From Lacunisphaera sp. (GTDB lineage: Bacteria > Verrucomicrobiota > Verrucomicrobiia > Opitutales > Opitutaceae): a stretch of DNA of 55,085 bases. The stretch's first letter is position 1. Each line of letters begins with the position of its first letter. The notes beneath the pieces were generated by a model. That model was not told where the DNA came from. It saw nothing but the letters and a program-made list of their open reading frames with translations, and searched no databases. Positions 35,270-43,763 of the stretch are shown one piece after another. The position numbers and the translations under genes are program-made. The stretch spans positions 1-55,085 of the forward strand of contig JAQSCO010000012.1 in NCBI GenBank assembly GCA_029945445.1. The letters run 5' to 3'.

Positions 35270-38200
35270 TTACCCCACCCACTCGCGGGCGTTGTAGAAC
35301 AATTTCATCCACGGTGAATCCTCCGGCCAGTCGGCCGGATGCCAGCTGAGGGCGACAGTGCGGTGCACGCGCTCGGGGTGGGGCATCATGATCGTCACGC
35401 GGCCGGTGGTCGTCGTCATCGCGGTCATGCCGCGGGGGGAACCGTTGGGATTCAGCGGATAGAGCTCGGTGGCCACGTGGCGGTTGTCCACGAAGCGGCC
35501 TGAGACCAGGCCGGAGTCGCTGAAGACATTGGTGGCGTGGGCGTCCTTGAACTCGGCGTAGCCCTCGCCGTGGGCCGTGACGATCGGGATGACCGAGCCT
35601 TCCATGCCGCGGAAAAGCACGCTCGGGCTCTGCTCGATCTTCATCGAGACGAAGCGGCCCTCGTAGCGCTCGCTCTGGTTCTGCACGAAGCGGGGCCACA
35701 AGTCGGCGCCGGGGATGATGGACTTCAGGTTGCTCATCATCTGGCAGCCGTTGCACACGCCGAGGGCGAAGGCGTCCTCGCGCGCGAAGAAGGCCTTGAA
35801 CTCGGCCCGGGCCTTCTCATGGAAGAGCACGCTCTTGGCCCAGCCCTCGCCGGCGCCGAGCACGTCGCCGTAGCTGAAGCCGCCGCACGCCGCGAGGCCG
35901 CGGAAATCCTTCAACGAGACGCGGCCGCTGAGGATGTCGGTCATGTGGACATCGACCGCCTTGAACCCGGCGCGGGTGAACGCGTGGCCCATCTCGACCT
36001 GGCTGTTCACGCCCTGCTCTCTTAAAATTGCGACTGCTGGTCGCAATTTTGTGTGACGAGTGACCTGTGACGTGTGACGAGTTTCTGAGGTGACTTGGTC
36101 CGTCTTGCTTGTCACTTGCCACTTGTCACTTGTCACACCGACGTAGTCGAACGTGATCTTCGGCGTGATGCCCGGGTCGGCGCGGTCGAGCTTCAGTTGG
36201 AACTCCTGCTCAGCACCCGCGGGATTGTCGCGCATCGCCTGGATACGGCGCGTCACGTCGGACCACCAGGTGCGCAGGGTGGAGAGGTTCTCGTTGAAGA
36301 GTTCCTTGCCCGACTGCGTGACGCGCAGGGCGTAGTGCGGGTTGAGCGTGCCGAGGCGCGTGACGCAGGTCTTGAGCCCATGCTGTCGGAGCGTGAGGTA
36401 GACCTCGTCGAGGTCGTCGCTGCGCACCTGGATGACGGCGCCGAGTTCCTCGTTGAAGAGCGCGGCGAAGGGGTCGTGCAGGTGCGGGATCTCGATGTCC
36501 ACGCCAACGTGCCCGGCGAAGGCCATCTCGACCACGGTGGCAAGCAGGCCGCCGTCGGAACGGTCGTGGTAGGCGAGCAGCTTCTTCTCCCGGCCGAGCT
36601 GCTGGATGGCGTTCCAGAAACCCTTCAGGTCGGCCGGATTTTCCACGTCGGGTGTGGCCTCGCCCATCTGGGAAACCACCTGCGCGAGGATCGAGCCGCC
36701 GAGGCGGTTCTGGCCACGCCCGAGATCGATGAAGAGTAGGACGGTGTCACCGATTTCCTGTAGGGGCGCACCTTGCGTGCGCCCGCGGGCGTCGGCAAGC
36801 GACGCCCCTCCAGGAGAGTCATACTGCAATTGGGGAGTCAGGCTGAGCCGGATGTCCGCTACCGAGGCGAACGCCGACACCACCAGCGACACCGGTGCGG
36901 TCATGCGCTTCTCCTTGCCGCCGTCCGACCAGACGGTGCTCATGCTCATCGAGTCCTTGCCGACCGGAATCGTGATGCCCACGGCGGGGCAGCGTTCCAG
37001 GCCCCCGGCGTGGACGGCGGCTTCGTGAGCGGCGCCGTCGCCGGCGACGGCGGGCGCGGCCATCCAGTTGGCGGACAGGTTGACCTTGCCGAGATCACCG
37101 ATCTGCGCGGCGGCGAGGTTCGTGAGCGCCTCGCCGACGGCGAGGCGGGCGGAGGCCGCGGCGTTGTTGACGGCGACGGGCGTGCGTTCGCCCATGGCCA
37201 TCGCCTCGCCGGTGTAGACGTCGAAGGTGGCGGCGGTCACGGCGCAATCGGCAACGGGCACCTGCCACGGGCCGACCATCTGGTCGCGGCAGATCAGGCC
37301 GGTCACGCAGCGGTCGCCGATCGTGATGAGGAAGGTCTTGTCCGCGACGGTGGGGTGGGAGAGCACGCGCTTGGCGGCCTCGAGCAGCGTGACACCGCGG
37401 AGGTCGAGCCGGTGGAAGGGGCGCGTGAGCGACGCGTCCTGGCGGTGCATCCGCGGCGGCTTGCCGAGGAGGACCTCGAGCGGCAGGTCGATCGGCGTGT
37501 TCTTGAAATACGGATCCTCGACGACAAGTTTCTTCTCTTCGGTCGCCTCGCCCACGACGGCGAACGGGCAGCGCTCGCGCTCGCAGAGTTGCTGGAAGAT
37601 CGCGAGGCGCGCGGCGGGCACGGCGAGGACGTAGCGTTCCTGCGACTCGTTGCACCAGATCTCGAGCGGCGACATGCCCGGCTCATCGGTGGGGAGCTGG
37701 CGGAGATTGAATTTCCCGCCGCGGCCGGCGTCGTTGACGAGTTCGGGGAGGGCGTTGGAGACGCCGCCGGCACCGACGTCGTGGATGAAAGAGATCGGGT
37801 TGTCCACGCCGAGCGCCCAGCAGCCGTCGATGACCTCCTGGCAGCGGCGCTCCATCTCGGCGTTGTCGCGCTGCACGCTGGCAAAATCCAGATCTTCGCT
37901 GCCCGCGCCGCTGCCCAGGGAGCTGGCCGCGCCGCCGCCGAGGCCGATCAGCATGGCCGGGCCGCCGAGGACGATGAGCTGGTCGCCGGGATTGATGGCG
38001 CCCTTCTGCACGTGCTCGGCGCGGATGTTGCCGAGGCCGCCCGCGAGCATGATCGGTTTATGGTAGCCCCTCAACTCCGTTGAGGAGAGGCGGGAGGCTT
38101 GAGGCGAGAGGCTTGAGGTGGCCACCGGCACTTCCTGCTCGAAGGTGCGGAAGTAGCCGTTGATCGCGGGGCGGCCGAACTCGTTGTTGAAGGCGGCGCC

Positions 38201-39340
38201 GCCGAGCGGACCCTCGAGCATGATGTCGAGCGCGGAGACGATGCGGCCGGGCTTGCCGTGATCCTTTTCCCACGGCTGGAGCGCACCGGGAATTTTCAGA
38301 TTGGAAACGGTGAAGCCCGTGAGGCCGGCCTTCGGCTTGGAGCCGCGGCCGGTGGCGCCCTCGTCGCGGATCTCGCCGCCGGAGCCGGTGGCCGCGCCGG
38401 GGTAGGGCGAGATCGCGGTCGGGTGGTTGTGCGTCTCGACCTTGCAAAGCAGGTGGATGTCCTCGTCGTGCGCGGCGTATTCGTGGGTGCGCGGGTCGGC
38501 GTAGAAACGGCCGCCGCGCGTGCCAGTGAGGACGGCGGCGTTGTCCTTGTAGGCGGAGAGGATGCCGGCGCTATGCAGCTGGTGGGTGTTCCGGATCATC
38601 TGGAACAGCGACTTGTCGCGCACCGTGCCGTCGATCTCCCACGTGGCGTTGAAGATCTTGTGGCGGCAGTGCTCGGAGTTGGCCTGGGCAAACATCATCA
38701 GCTCGACGTCGTGCGGGTCGCGGCCGAGCGCGGTGAAGGCCTGCACAAGGTAGTCGATCTCGTCCTCGGCCAGCGCGAGGCCAAGATACTTGTTGGCCGT
38801 CACCAGCGCGGAGCGGCCGGCGGCCCCCACCGGCACGCTGGCCATCGGGCGCGGCGCCTCACGGCGGAAGAGCGCGGCGCACGCCGCGAGGTCGCCAAAC
38901 ACCGCCTGCGTCATCCGGTCGTGCAGCTTGGATTTGAGGGTCTGGAGTTGCGTGGCATCGAGGTTGGAGAACGGGAAGGGCGGGACCGATTCGCCAAGGT
39001 CGATCGTATAGGCGATGACCCGCTCGATGCGCAGCACGCTCTTGAGCCCGCAAATGTGGGCGATGTCGGTAGCCTTGGAGGACCACGGCGAGATGGTGCC
39101 CGGGCGGGGCGCGACGACCTGGACGAGTCCCTTGATCGGCTCGGCGGCCCGGCTTGGTCCGTAGGTGAGCAGCTGGTCGAGGACGGAGCGCTCGGCGGCG
39201 GTCAGAGCCGCGGCGAGGTCAACCACATGGACGAACTCGGCCGCCACCTGCCTGACCGCCAGACCGGCGGTCGCGAGGTCCTGACGCAGCTTCTCCAGTC
39301 GGAAGGTTGGGAGGGCAGGTGAGCCGCGGAGCGTCAGCAT
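35270..39340 (-). CDS. purL: Phosphoribosylformylglycinamidine synthase, single-chain form
   Basis: PurL turns FGAR into FGAM with ATP and glutamine in purine synthesis. It is a 1356-aa single-chain enzyme, longer than E. coli PurL (about 1295). N-terminal PurS-like part: [12 protein letters not shown]. Synthetase: [80 protein letters not shown]. Glutaminase: [38 protein letters not shown] with nucleophile Cys nearby in [12 protein letters not shown], and [14 protein letters not shown] at the end. Three extra peptides encoded by repeats lie at about residues 408-419, 842-862 and 1068-1097 (separate entries). It is divergent from purF. Confidence 0.95.
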   Translation of the reverse strand: MLTLRGSPALPTFRLEKLRQDLATAGLAVRQVAAEFVHVVDLAAALTAAERSVLDQLLTYGPSRAAEPIKGLVQVVAPRPGTISPWSSKATDIAHICGLKSVLRIERVIAYTIDLGESVPPFPFSNLDATQLQTLKSKLHDRMTQAVFGDLAACAALFRREAPRPMASVPVGAAGRSALVTANKYLGLALAEDEIDYLVQAFTALGRDPHDVELMMFAQANSEHCRHKIFNATWEIDGTVRDKSLFQMIRNTHQLHSAGILSAYKDNAAVLTGTRGGRFYADPRTHEYAAHDEDIHLLCKVETHNHPTAISPYPGAATGSGGEIRDEGATGRGSKPKAGLTGFTVSNLKIPGALQPWEKDHGKPGRIVSALDIMLEGPLGGAAFNNEFGRPAINGYFRTFEQEVPVATSSLSPQASRLSSTELRGYHKPIMLAGGLGNIRAEHVQKGAINPGDQLIVLGGPAMLIGLGGGAASSLGSGAGSEDLDFASVQRDNAEMERRCQEVIDGCWALGVDNPISFIHDVGAGGVSNALPELVNDAGRGGKFNLRQLPTDEPGMSPLEIWCNESQERYVLAVPAARLAIFQQLCERERCPFAVVGEATEEKKLVVEDPYFKNTPIDLPLEVLLGKPPRMHRQDASLTRPFHRLDLRGVTLLEAAKRVLSHPTVADKTFLITIGDRCVTGLICRDQMVGPWQVPVADCAVTAATFDVYTGEAMAMGERTPVAVNNAAASARLAVGEALTNLAAAQIGDLGKVNLSANWMAAPAVAGDGAAHEAAVHAGGLERCPAVGITIPVGKDSMSMSTVWSDGGKEKRMTAPVSLVVSAFASVADIRLSLTPQLQYDSPGGASLADARGRTQGAPLQEIGDTVLLFIDLGRGQNRLGGSILAQVVSQMGEATPDVENPADLKGFWNAIQQLGREKKLLAYHDRSDGGLLATVVEMAFAGHVGVDIEIPHLHDPFAALFNEELGAVIQVRSDDLDEVYLTLRQHGLKTCVTRLGTLNPHYALRVTQSGKELFNENLSTLRTWWSDVTRRIQAMRDNPAGAEQEFQLKLDRADPGITPKITFDYVGVTSDKWQVTSKTDQVTSETRHTSQVTRHTKLRPAVAILREQGVNSQVEMGHAFTRAGFKAVDVHMTDILSGRVSLKDFRGLAACGGFSYGDVLGAGEGWAKSVLFHEKARAEFKAFFAREDAFALGVCNGCQMMSNLKSIIPGADLWPRFVQNQSERYEGRFVSMKIEQSPSVLFRGMEGSVIPIVTAHGEGYAEFKDAHATNVFSDSGLVSGRFVDNRHVATELYPLNPNGSPRGMTAMTTTTGRVTIMMPHPERVHRTVALSWHPADWPEDSPWMKLFYNAREWVG
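36051..36140. repeat. purL: GTGACAA/GTCACNN heptamer element, in frame in purL
   Basis: On the gene strand the units GTGACAA, GTGACAA, GTGGCAA, GTGACAA are followed, after a short centre, by GTCACAC, GTCACAG, GTCACTC, GTCACAC, all with 7-nt spacing; the halves are inverted. It encodes the repeated 7-residue peptide VTSDKWQ / VTSKTDQ / VTSETRH in the linker before the glutaminase domain, where E. coli has only a short stretch. The next 27 bp (36024-36050) make a perfect hairpin AAAATTGCGAC / GTCGCAATTTT with purL codons. Confidence 0.8.
36756..36815. repeat. purL: Double-hairpin palindromic element, in frame in purL
   Basis: Outer arms TCCTGTAGGGGCG (36756-36768) and CGCCCCTCCAGGA (36803-36815) match at 12 of 13 positions. 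Inside are GGGCGCA ... TGCGCCC (36764-36784) and GGGCGTCG gcaag CGACGCCC (36787-36807), so the RNA or single strand could fold as a three-way junction. It adds about 20 residues ([19 protein letters not shown]) to a loop of the synthetase domain. Confidence 0.75.
38069..38118. repeat. purL: CCTCAAG/CCTCTCG heptamer tract, in frame in purL
   Basis: On the gene strand CCTCAAG, CCTCTCG, CCTCAAG, CCTCCCG, CCTCTCC follow each other (38118-38084), ending in a small palindrome CCTCAA cggag TTGAGG (38085-38069). It encodes about 12 residues ([12 protein letters not shown]) before the conserved LRGYHKP. Related to the GAGGCGG tract in dnaX. Confidence 0.7.
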
Positions 39341-39413
39341 GGTATGAAAAACGGGATACTCACGAACAACCCCGGCTCGTCAAGCGGGGCGAGAAGCATA
39401 GGGGCAGATTTGA

Positions 39414-39471
39414 AACCACGGAATACACAGCACACACAGCAAACGGATTTCATTCCGTGTGTTCGGTGGTT
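39414..39471. repeat. Inverted repeat AACCACGGAATACAC, purL-purF intergenic
   Basis: Left arm 39414-39428 AACCACGGAATACAC; right arm 39457-39471 GTGTGTTCGGTGGTT, 13 of 15 positions complementary, with a 28-nt centre containing CACACACAG. It lies in the 290-bp divergent purL-purF spacer. Apart from this and the purF ribosome binding site I see nothing else in the spacer. Confidence 0.65.
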
Positions 39472-39630
39472 AATTATCCGGGCTTTTCGGACTATGGCGG
39501 AGAAAGCCGTTGACGAAAACACGAAGCTGGCCCCAATAAACGCCTTTAATGCCGTGACGCGCCGGATTCACCCATCGCCCCGCCAAAAATCGCCGGACGG
39601 GGGCAGTGTGAACAAAGCACGGAGGGTATC

Positions 39631-41544
39631 ATGAGCGATTTCCTGAGCCACGAATGCGGCATCGCCCTCGTCCGCCTGAAAAAGCCGCTGGCCTACTACC
39701 AGGAGAAATACGGCACGCCGCTCTGGGGCTTCTACCAGCTGTTCCTGCTCATGGAAAAGCAGCACAACCGCGGCCAGGACGGCGCGGGCGTGGCCTGCGT
39801 GAAGTTCGACGTGCCCGCCGGCGAGCCCTACATGTTCCGCGAGCGCAACGTCGAGACCAACCCGCTCGACAACATCTTCCAGTCGCTCCTCGCGCGCTAC
39901 ACCAAGCTGGTCGACGAGGGCGCGGTGCACCCGGAGTTCCCCGAGACGGCCAAGAAGCAGTTCGATTTCTGCGGCGAGCTCTACCTGGGCCATCTGCGCT
40001 ACGGCACCTCCGGCGGCTACAACCTCAGCGCCTGCCACCCGTTCTTCCGCCGCAGCTCCTGGCCGACCCGCAACCTGATGCTCGCGGGCAACTTCAACCT
40101 GACCAACACCGCCGAGCTCAACGACAGCCTCATCGCCATCGGGCAGCACCCCATCTTCGCCACCGACACGCAGGCCATCCTCGAGCGCATCGGCTTCTGC
40201 CTCGATGACGAGCACGAGGAGATCTACCGCAAGCACCGTGCCGGCAACCTGCCGGGCGCCGAGATCTCCCGCCGCATCAACGAGGAGATCGACCCGGCCC
40301 GCGTGCTCCGTTTCGCCTCGGCCAATTGGGACGGCGGCTACGCGCTCGTCGGCGTGCTGGGCAACGGCGACGCCTTCGTGGCGCGCGATCCGTCGGGCAT
40401 CCGGCCCTGCCACTGGTTCGAGAACGACGAGGTCGTGGCCTTCGCCTCCGAGCGCGCCCCGCTCTGCACCGTCTTCGACCTCGAGGCCGCCGACGTCAAG
40501 GAGGTCGAGCCGGGCTGCGCCGTCGTGATGAAGAAGTCCGGCCGCGTCGCCACCGAGCGCATCAAGCCGGCGCTGAAGAAGACCCAGTGCACCTTCGAGC
40601 GCATTTATTTCTCGCGCGGCAACGACAAGGACATCTATCGCGAGCGCAAGGCCCTCGGCGCCGGCCTCACCGACCAGATCTGGTCGTCCATCAACGGCAA
40701 CCTCGCGAAGTCCGTCTTCAGCTTCGTCCCCAACACCGCGGAGGTCGCCTTCTTCGGCCTGATGAGCGAGCTGCGCTTCCGCCGCCGCGCCGAGGTCAAG
40801 CAGACGCTCCTCGACGCCGCGAAGGCCGGCACGATCACCGAGTCGCTGGTCGACGACCTCATCCTCAACAACTGGCCGCGCGGCGAGAAGATCGTCACGA
40901 AGGACGTGAAGCTCCGCACCTTCATCAGCCAGGAGAAGTCCCGCAACAACCTCGCGTCGCACGTCTACGACGTCACCTACGGCGTCGTCGAGCCGGGCGA
41001 CACCCTCGTGTGCGTCGACGACTCCATCGTGCGCGGCACGACGCTCCGCCGCTCCATCCTGCGCATCCTGAAGCGGCTGAACCCGGTGAAGATCATCATC
41101 GCCTCGACCGCGCCGCAGATCCGCTACCCGGACTGCTACGGCATCGACATGTCGGAGCTCGGCAAGTTCATCGCCTTCGAGGCCGCCATCACGCTGCTGA
41201 AGGAGCGCGGGCAGGTCGGCGTCATCGCGGAGGTCTACAACCTCTGCCGCGCCGAGCTGGCCAAGCCGAGCTCCATTCCGGTCAACCACGTGCGGAAGAT
41301 CTACGAGCCATTCACCGCCGAGGAGATCTCGAAAAAGATCACGCAGCTCGTCTCGCCCAAGCCGAACGGCTGGAACGGCGAGATCGAGATCATCTACCAG
41401 TCGGTCGAGAACCTGAACAAGGCGCTGCCGAACCACACGGGCGACTGGTATTTCACCGGCAAGTATCCGACGCCCGGCGGCTACCGCGTCGTGAACCAGG
41501 CCTACGTGAATTATTTCGAGCAGGCCGAGGGGAGAAGCTACTGA
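39631..41544 (+). CDS. purF: Amidophosphoribosyltransferase-like enzyme, long form (PurF family)
   Basis: PurF makes phosphoribosylamine from PRPP and glutamine, the first step of purine synthesis. The 637-aa protein is 130 residues longer than usual PurF. It has the Ntn glutaminase Cys after a short propeptide (MSDFLSHE then CGIALV), KQHNRGQDGAGVACVKF, LYLGHLRYGTSGGYNLSACHP, LMLAGNFNLTN, DPSGIRPCHWF, and the phosphoribosyltransferase PRPP loop VCVDDSIVRGTTLRRSI. There are extra segments in the middle and at the C-terminus (from about residue 545). A good GGAGGG ribosome binding site precedes the ATG at 39631. purM follows 68 bp downstream. Confidence 0.9.
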   Translation: MSDFLSHECGIALVRLKKPLAYYQEKYGTPLWGFYQLFLLMEKQHNRGQDGAGVACVKFDVPAGEPYMFRERNVETNPLDNIFQSLLARYTKLVDEGAVHPEFPETAKKQFDFCGELYLGHLRYGTSGGYNLSACHPFFRRSSWPTRNLMLAGNFNLTNTAELNDSLIAIGQHPIFATDTQAILERIGFCLDDEHEEIYRKHRAGNLPGAEISRRINEEIDPARVLRFASANWDGGYALVGVLGNGDAFVARDPSGIRPCHWFENDEVVAFASERAPLCTVFDLEAADVKEVEPGCAVVMKKSGRVATERIKPALKKTQCTFERIYFSRGNDKDIYRERKALGAGLTDQIWSSINGNLAKSVFSFVPNTAEVAFFGLMSELRFRRRAEVKQTLLDAAKAGTITESLVDDLILNNWPRGEKIVTKDVKLRTFISQEKSRNNLASHVYDVTYGVVEPGDTLVCVDDSIVRGTTLRRSILRILKRLNPVKIIIASTAPQIRYPDCYGIDMSELGKFIAFEAAITLLKERGQVGVIAEVYNLCRAELAKPSSIPVNHVRKIYEPFTAEEISKKITQLVSPKPNGWNGEIEIIYQSVENLNKALPNHTGDWYFTGKYPTPGGYRVVNQAYVNYFEQAEGRSY

Positions 41545-41549
41545 ACCTT

Positions 41550-41601
41550 ACAGGAGGTAACTGAGAAAATAGAGAACTCCATTTCCTCCGTTCCCTCCTG
41601 T
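41550..41601. repeat. Inverted repeat ACAGGAGGTAAC/GTTCCCTCCTGT between purF and purM
   Basis: Arms 41550-41561 and 41590-41601, 11 of 12 complementary, with a 28-nt centre containing repeated CTCC and TTCC units. The left arm looks like a perfect Shine-Dalgarno (AGGAGG), yet it is 56 bp from the purM ATG, so it is part of the repeat and not a ribosome binding site for purM. Confidence 0.6.
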
Positions 41602-41611
41602 GCGAAAAATC

Positions 41612-42718
41612 ATGTCTTTAAGCTACGAAAGCTCCGGTGTCCGCTACGACCAGCTTGATGCGTTCAAGCGGGCCTGCCAACGCGCCGCGCGCGCCACCAC
41701 CGGCGAGTTGAAGGCCCACGGTTACGCCGAGCCGGCGTCGACTCGTGGCGAAAGCGCCTACTTGATGGAGGCGGCAGACCATTTTCTCGCGCACGTTGAG
41801 GAGGGCCTCGGCACCAAGAACCTCGTGGCTGACGCCGTCTACGCGCAGACCGGCAAGTGTTTCTACGACGAGATCGCCATCGATACCGTCGCGACGATCG
41901 TCAACGACCTCATCACCTGCGGCGCGCGGCCGATCTCCGTCGCGATGCACGCGGCGGTGGGCGATTCCGGCTGGTTTGCCGATAACGTGCGGATGCAGGC
42001 GCTCGTGGACGGCTGGGCCGAGGGCTGCCGCCGCGCCGGCGCCGTCTGGGGCGGCGGCGAGACGCCCACGCTCAAGGGCCTCGTCGATCCCGCGGCCATC
42101 GTGTTGGCCGGATCGGCGGTCGGCAAAATATCGCCCAAGGCGAATCGTATCACGGGCGACGTCAAGGATGGCGACGCCATCATCTTCCTCGCCTCATCCG
42201 GCGTGCAGACCAACGGCCTCAGCCTCTGCCGGCTCATCGCCGACAACCTCCCGCTCGGCTACGCGACGCCCATCGGCCACGGCGACGACCGCACCTACGG
42301 CGAGGCGCTGCTCGCGGCGTCGGCCATCTACGTCGACTTTGTCGTGCGCTGCCAGCAGGCCGGCGTGAAGCTCAACTACGTGGCGCACGTCACCGGCCAC
42401 GGCTGGCGCAAGCTCATGCGGCTCGAGGAACCGTTCGTCTATGAAATCACCGAGCCGCGCGAGATCCCGGCGCTGTTCAAGTTTTTGATGCAGGCCGGCC
42501 CGATCGAGCTGCGCGAAGCCTACGCGACCTTCAACATGGGCGTCGGCTTCGCCGCCTATGTGTCGCCGTCCGCCGTCGCCGCCACGCTTGCCGCCGCCAA
42601 GATCGCCGGCCACACCGCGTGGGTCGCCGGCAAAGTGAGAAAGGAAGGCGACCGCAAGGCCGTCGTGATCCCATCCCTCGGCCTCGCCTACGAGGCGGAC
42701 ACGCTGCAGGTGCGCTGA
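41612..42718 (+). CDS. purM: Phosphoribosylformylglycinamidine cyclo-ligase (AIR synthetase) family protein
   Basis: PurM closes the imidazole ring (FGAM to AIR). The 368-aa protein belongs to the PurM/SelD/ThiL fold. It shows GLGTKNLVADAVYAQTG, DEIAIDTVATIVNDLITCGARP, VWGGGETPTLKG, GDAIIFLASSGVQTNGLSLCR, LNYVAHVTGHGWRKLMRLE, NMGVGFAAYVSP. It is less like E. coli PurM than the purL and purF here are like theirs, and the N-terminus differs, so a variant PurM is possible. It follows purF on the same strand. ATG at 41612 is used; a GTG 12 bp upstream is an alternative. Confidence 0.85.
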   Translation: MSLSYESSGVRYDQLDAFKRACQRAARATTGELKAHGYAEPASTRGESAYLMEAADHFLAHVEEGLGTKNLVADAVYAQTGKCFYDEIAIDTVATIVNDLITCGARPISVAMHAAVGDSGWFADNVRMQALVDGWAEGCRRAGAVWGGGETPTLKGLVDPAAIVLAGSAVGKISPKANRITGDVKDGDAIIFLASSGVQTNGLSLCRLIADNLPLGYATPIGHGDDRTYGEALLAASAIYVDFVVRCQQAGVKLNYVAHVTGHGWRKLMRLEEPFVYEITEPREIPALFKFLMQAGPIELREAYATFNMGVGFAAYVSPSAVAATLAAAKIAGHTAWVAGKVRKEGDRKAVVIPSLGLAYEADTLQVR

Positions 42719-42725
42719 GCCCAGC

Positions 42726-43166
42726 TCAGTCCCAATTGTAGGGCGGGTTGAGCTTCTGCACCCGGCCGGCGCGATCGAGGTCGACGATAAAGCTGACCCG
42801 GCCGGGCGACATGCCCAGAAAGGTCAGCATGAGCCGGAGATTCGTGTAGGCCTTGCTGTCCGGTGCAGCCACCAGCTTTGCGAAATCCTCCCGGTTCACA
42901 ATCTCCCATTCCCCGCCCGGGCGCTGCACCTGGTAGACGCAATAGTGCCGGCCGGTGAGCAACTGCTCGACCTCCGCCGTAGTCATGCCGATGCGAATGG
43001 TATCGTAGGTTGCATGGGCCCGGCGGCCGGGCTCGCGAATCTGCCACACGCTGTAACCCAGCAGCGCGACGGCCATCACGATGAAGATCAGGCAGCCTTT
43101 CTTGCGCGCGGATTTCTTTTCGGCCGGGGCATCCACGGAGCGAAGGATACCGATGGAACAGGGCAA
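42726..43166 (-). CDS. Membrane-anchored protein with a BamE/SmpA-like motif
   Basis: 146 aa. A basic N-terminus (KKSARKKGCLIFIVMAVALLGYSV) leads into one membrane helix at about residues 25-41. The periplasmic part begins with DTIRIGMTTAEVEQLLTGRHY, the motif seen at the start of BamE/SmpA/OmlA domains, and ends GRVSFIVDLDRAGRVQKLNPP. No lipobox is present. The start is a TTG at 43166; a GTG at 43136 (DAPAEKKSARKK) may be the true start. Function is not known. It is convergent with purM and divergent from the NTF2-like gene. Confidence 0.65.
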   Translation of the reverse strand: MPCSIGILRSVDAPAEKKSARKKGCLIFIVMAVALLGYSVWQIREPGRRAHATYDTIRIGMTTAEVEQLLTGRHYCVYQVQRPGGEWEIVNREDFAKLVAAPDSKAYTNLRLMLTFLGMSPGRVSFIVDLDRAGRVQKLNPPYNWD

Positions 43167-43256
43167 AACCAGCCCCTATTTGGCCGGCGGGCGACGGGCC
43201 CAAGCGTTCCATCGCATTCAGGGGGATTTCGCCGAAAGCCGTGCTAGCATGCGCGC

Positions 43257-43763
43257 ATGAAAACCACCCGGGCCCTTGCCTTGCTCCTGCTCGCGTTCGC
43301 CTTGCTCACGCGAGTTTTGGCCCAGACCAATGCGCCGGACGTGAAGGCGTTCGTCCATGACTTCTACTCCGTCTACAACGCCCCGGGCGCGGTGAAGATG
43401 GCGGATTTCTACGCGGAGGACGCGACGTTCTACGATCCGTCCTTCGAACTGGACATGCATGGCCGTGCGGAGATCGGCGCCCTGTTCGTCCGCGGGCTCG
43501 CCAAATACGAGAGCCTCACGCACGAGATCGTGCGCACCACCGCGCTGGGCGACGACCTGGTGGTCGAGGCCGTCATGGTGGGGGTGCTCCACGGGAAAAC
43601 CGTGCGGGTGCCCTACGTGTCCATCTTCCACTTTGTCGGCGGCAAGATTGCCCGCCAACGCGACATGTTCGACACGCTGCACTTCATGGTGCAGCTCGGG
43701 GTATTCCCGTCACCCTTCCAGCCCAAGCCGGCGGCCAGGCCCGCCGAGGCCAAGAGTAACTAG
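43257..43763 (+). CDS. Secreted NTF2-like (SnoaL-type) protein
   Basis: 168 aa with a signal peptide (MKTTRALALLLLAFALLTRVLAQ). The mature part has a cone-shaped NTF2-like fold pattern: VKAFVHDFYSVYNAPGAVKMADFYAEDATFYDPS and GRAEIGALF, then LVVEAVMVGVLHGKTVRVPYVSIFHFVGGKIARQRDMFD, as in ketosteroid isomerase/SnoaL-like proteins. The usual catalytic Asp residues cannot be verified. Ligand unknown. The stop overlaps the convergent thrC stop by 4 bp. Confidence 0.75.
   Translation: MKTTRALALLLLAFALLTRVLAQTNAPDVKAFVHDFYSVYNAPGAVKMADFYAEDATFYDPSFELDMHGRAEIGALFVRGLAKYESLTHEIVRTTALGDDLVVEAVMVGVLHGKTVRVPYVSIFHFVGGKIARQRDMFDTLHFMVQLGVFPSPFQPKPAARPAEAKSN

Noticed and set aside
41551..41556. AGGAGG as the purM ribosome binding site
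   Set aside because: It lies 56 bp before the purM ATG with no start codon in range.
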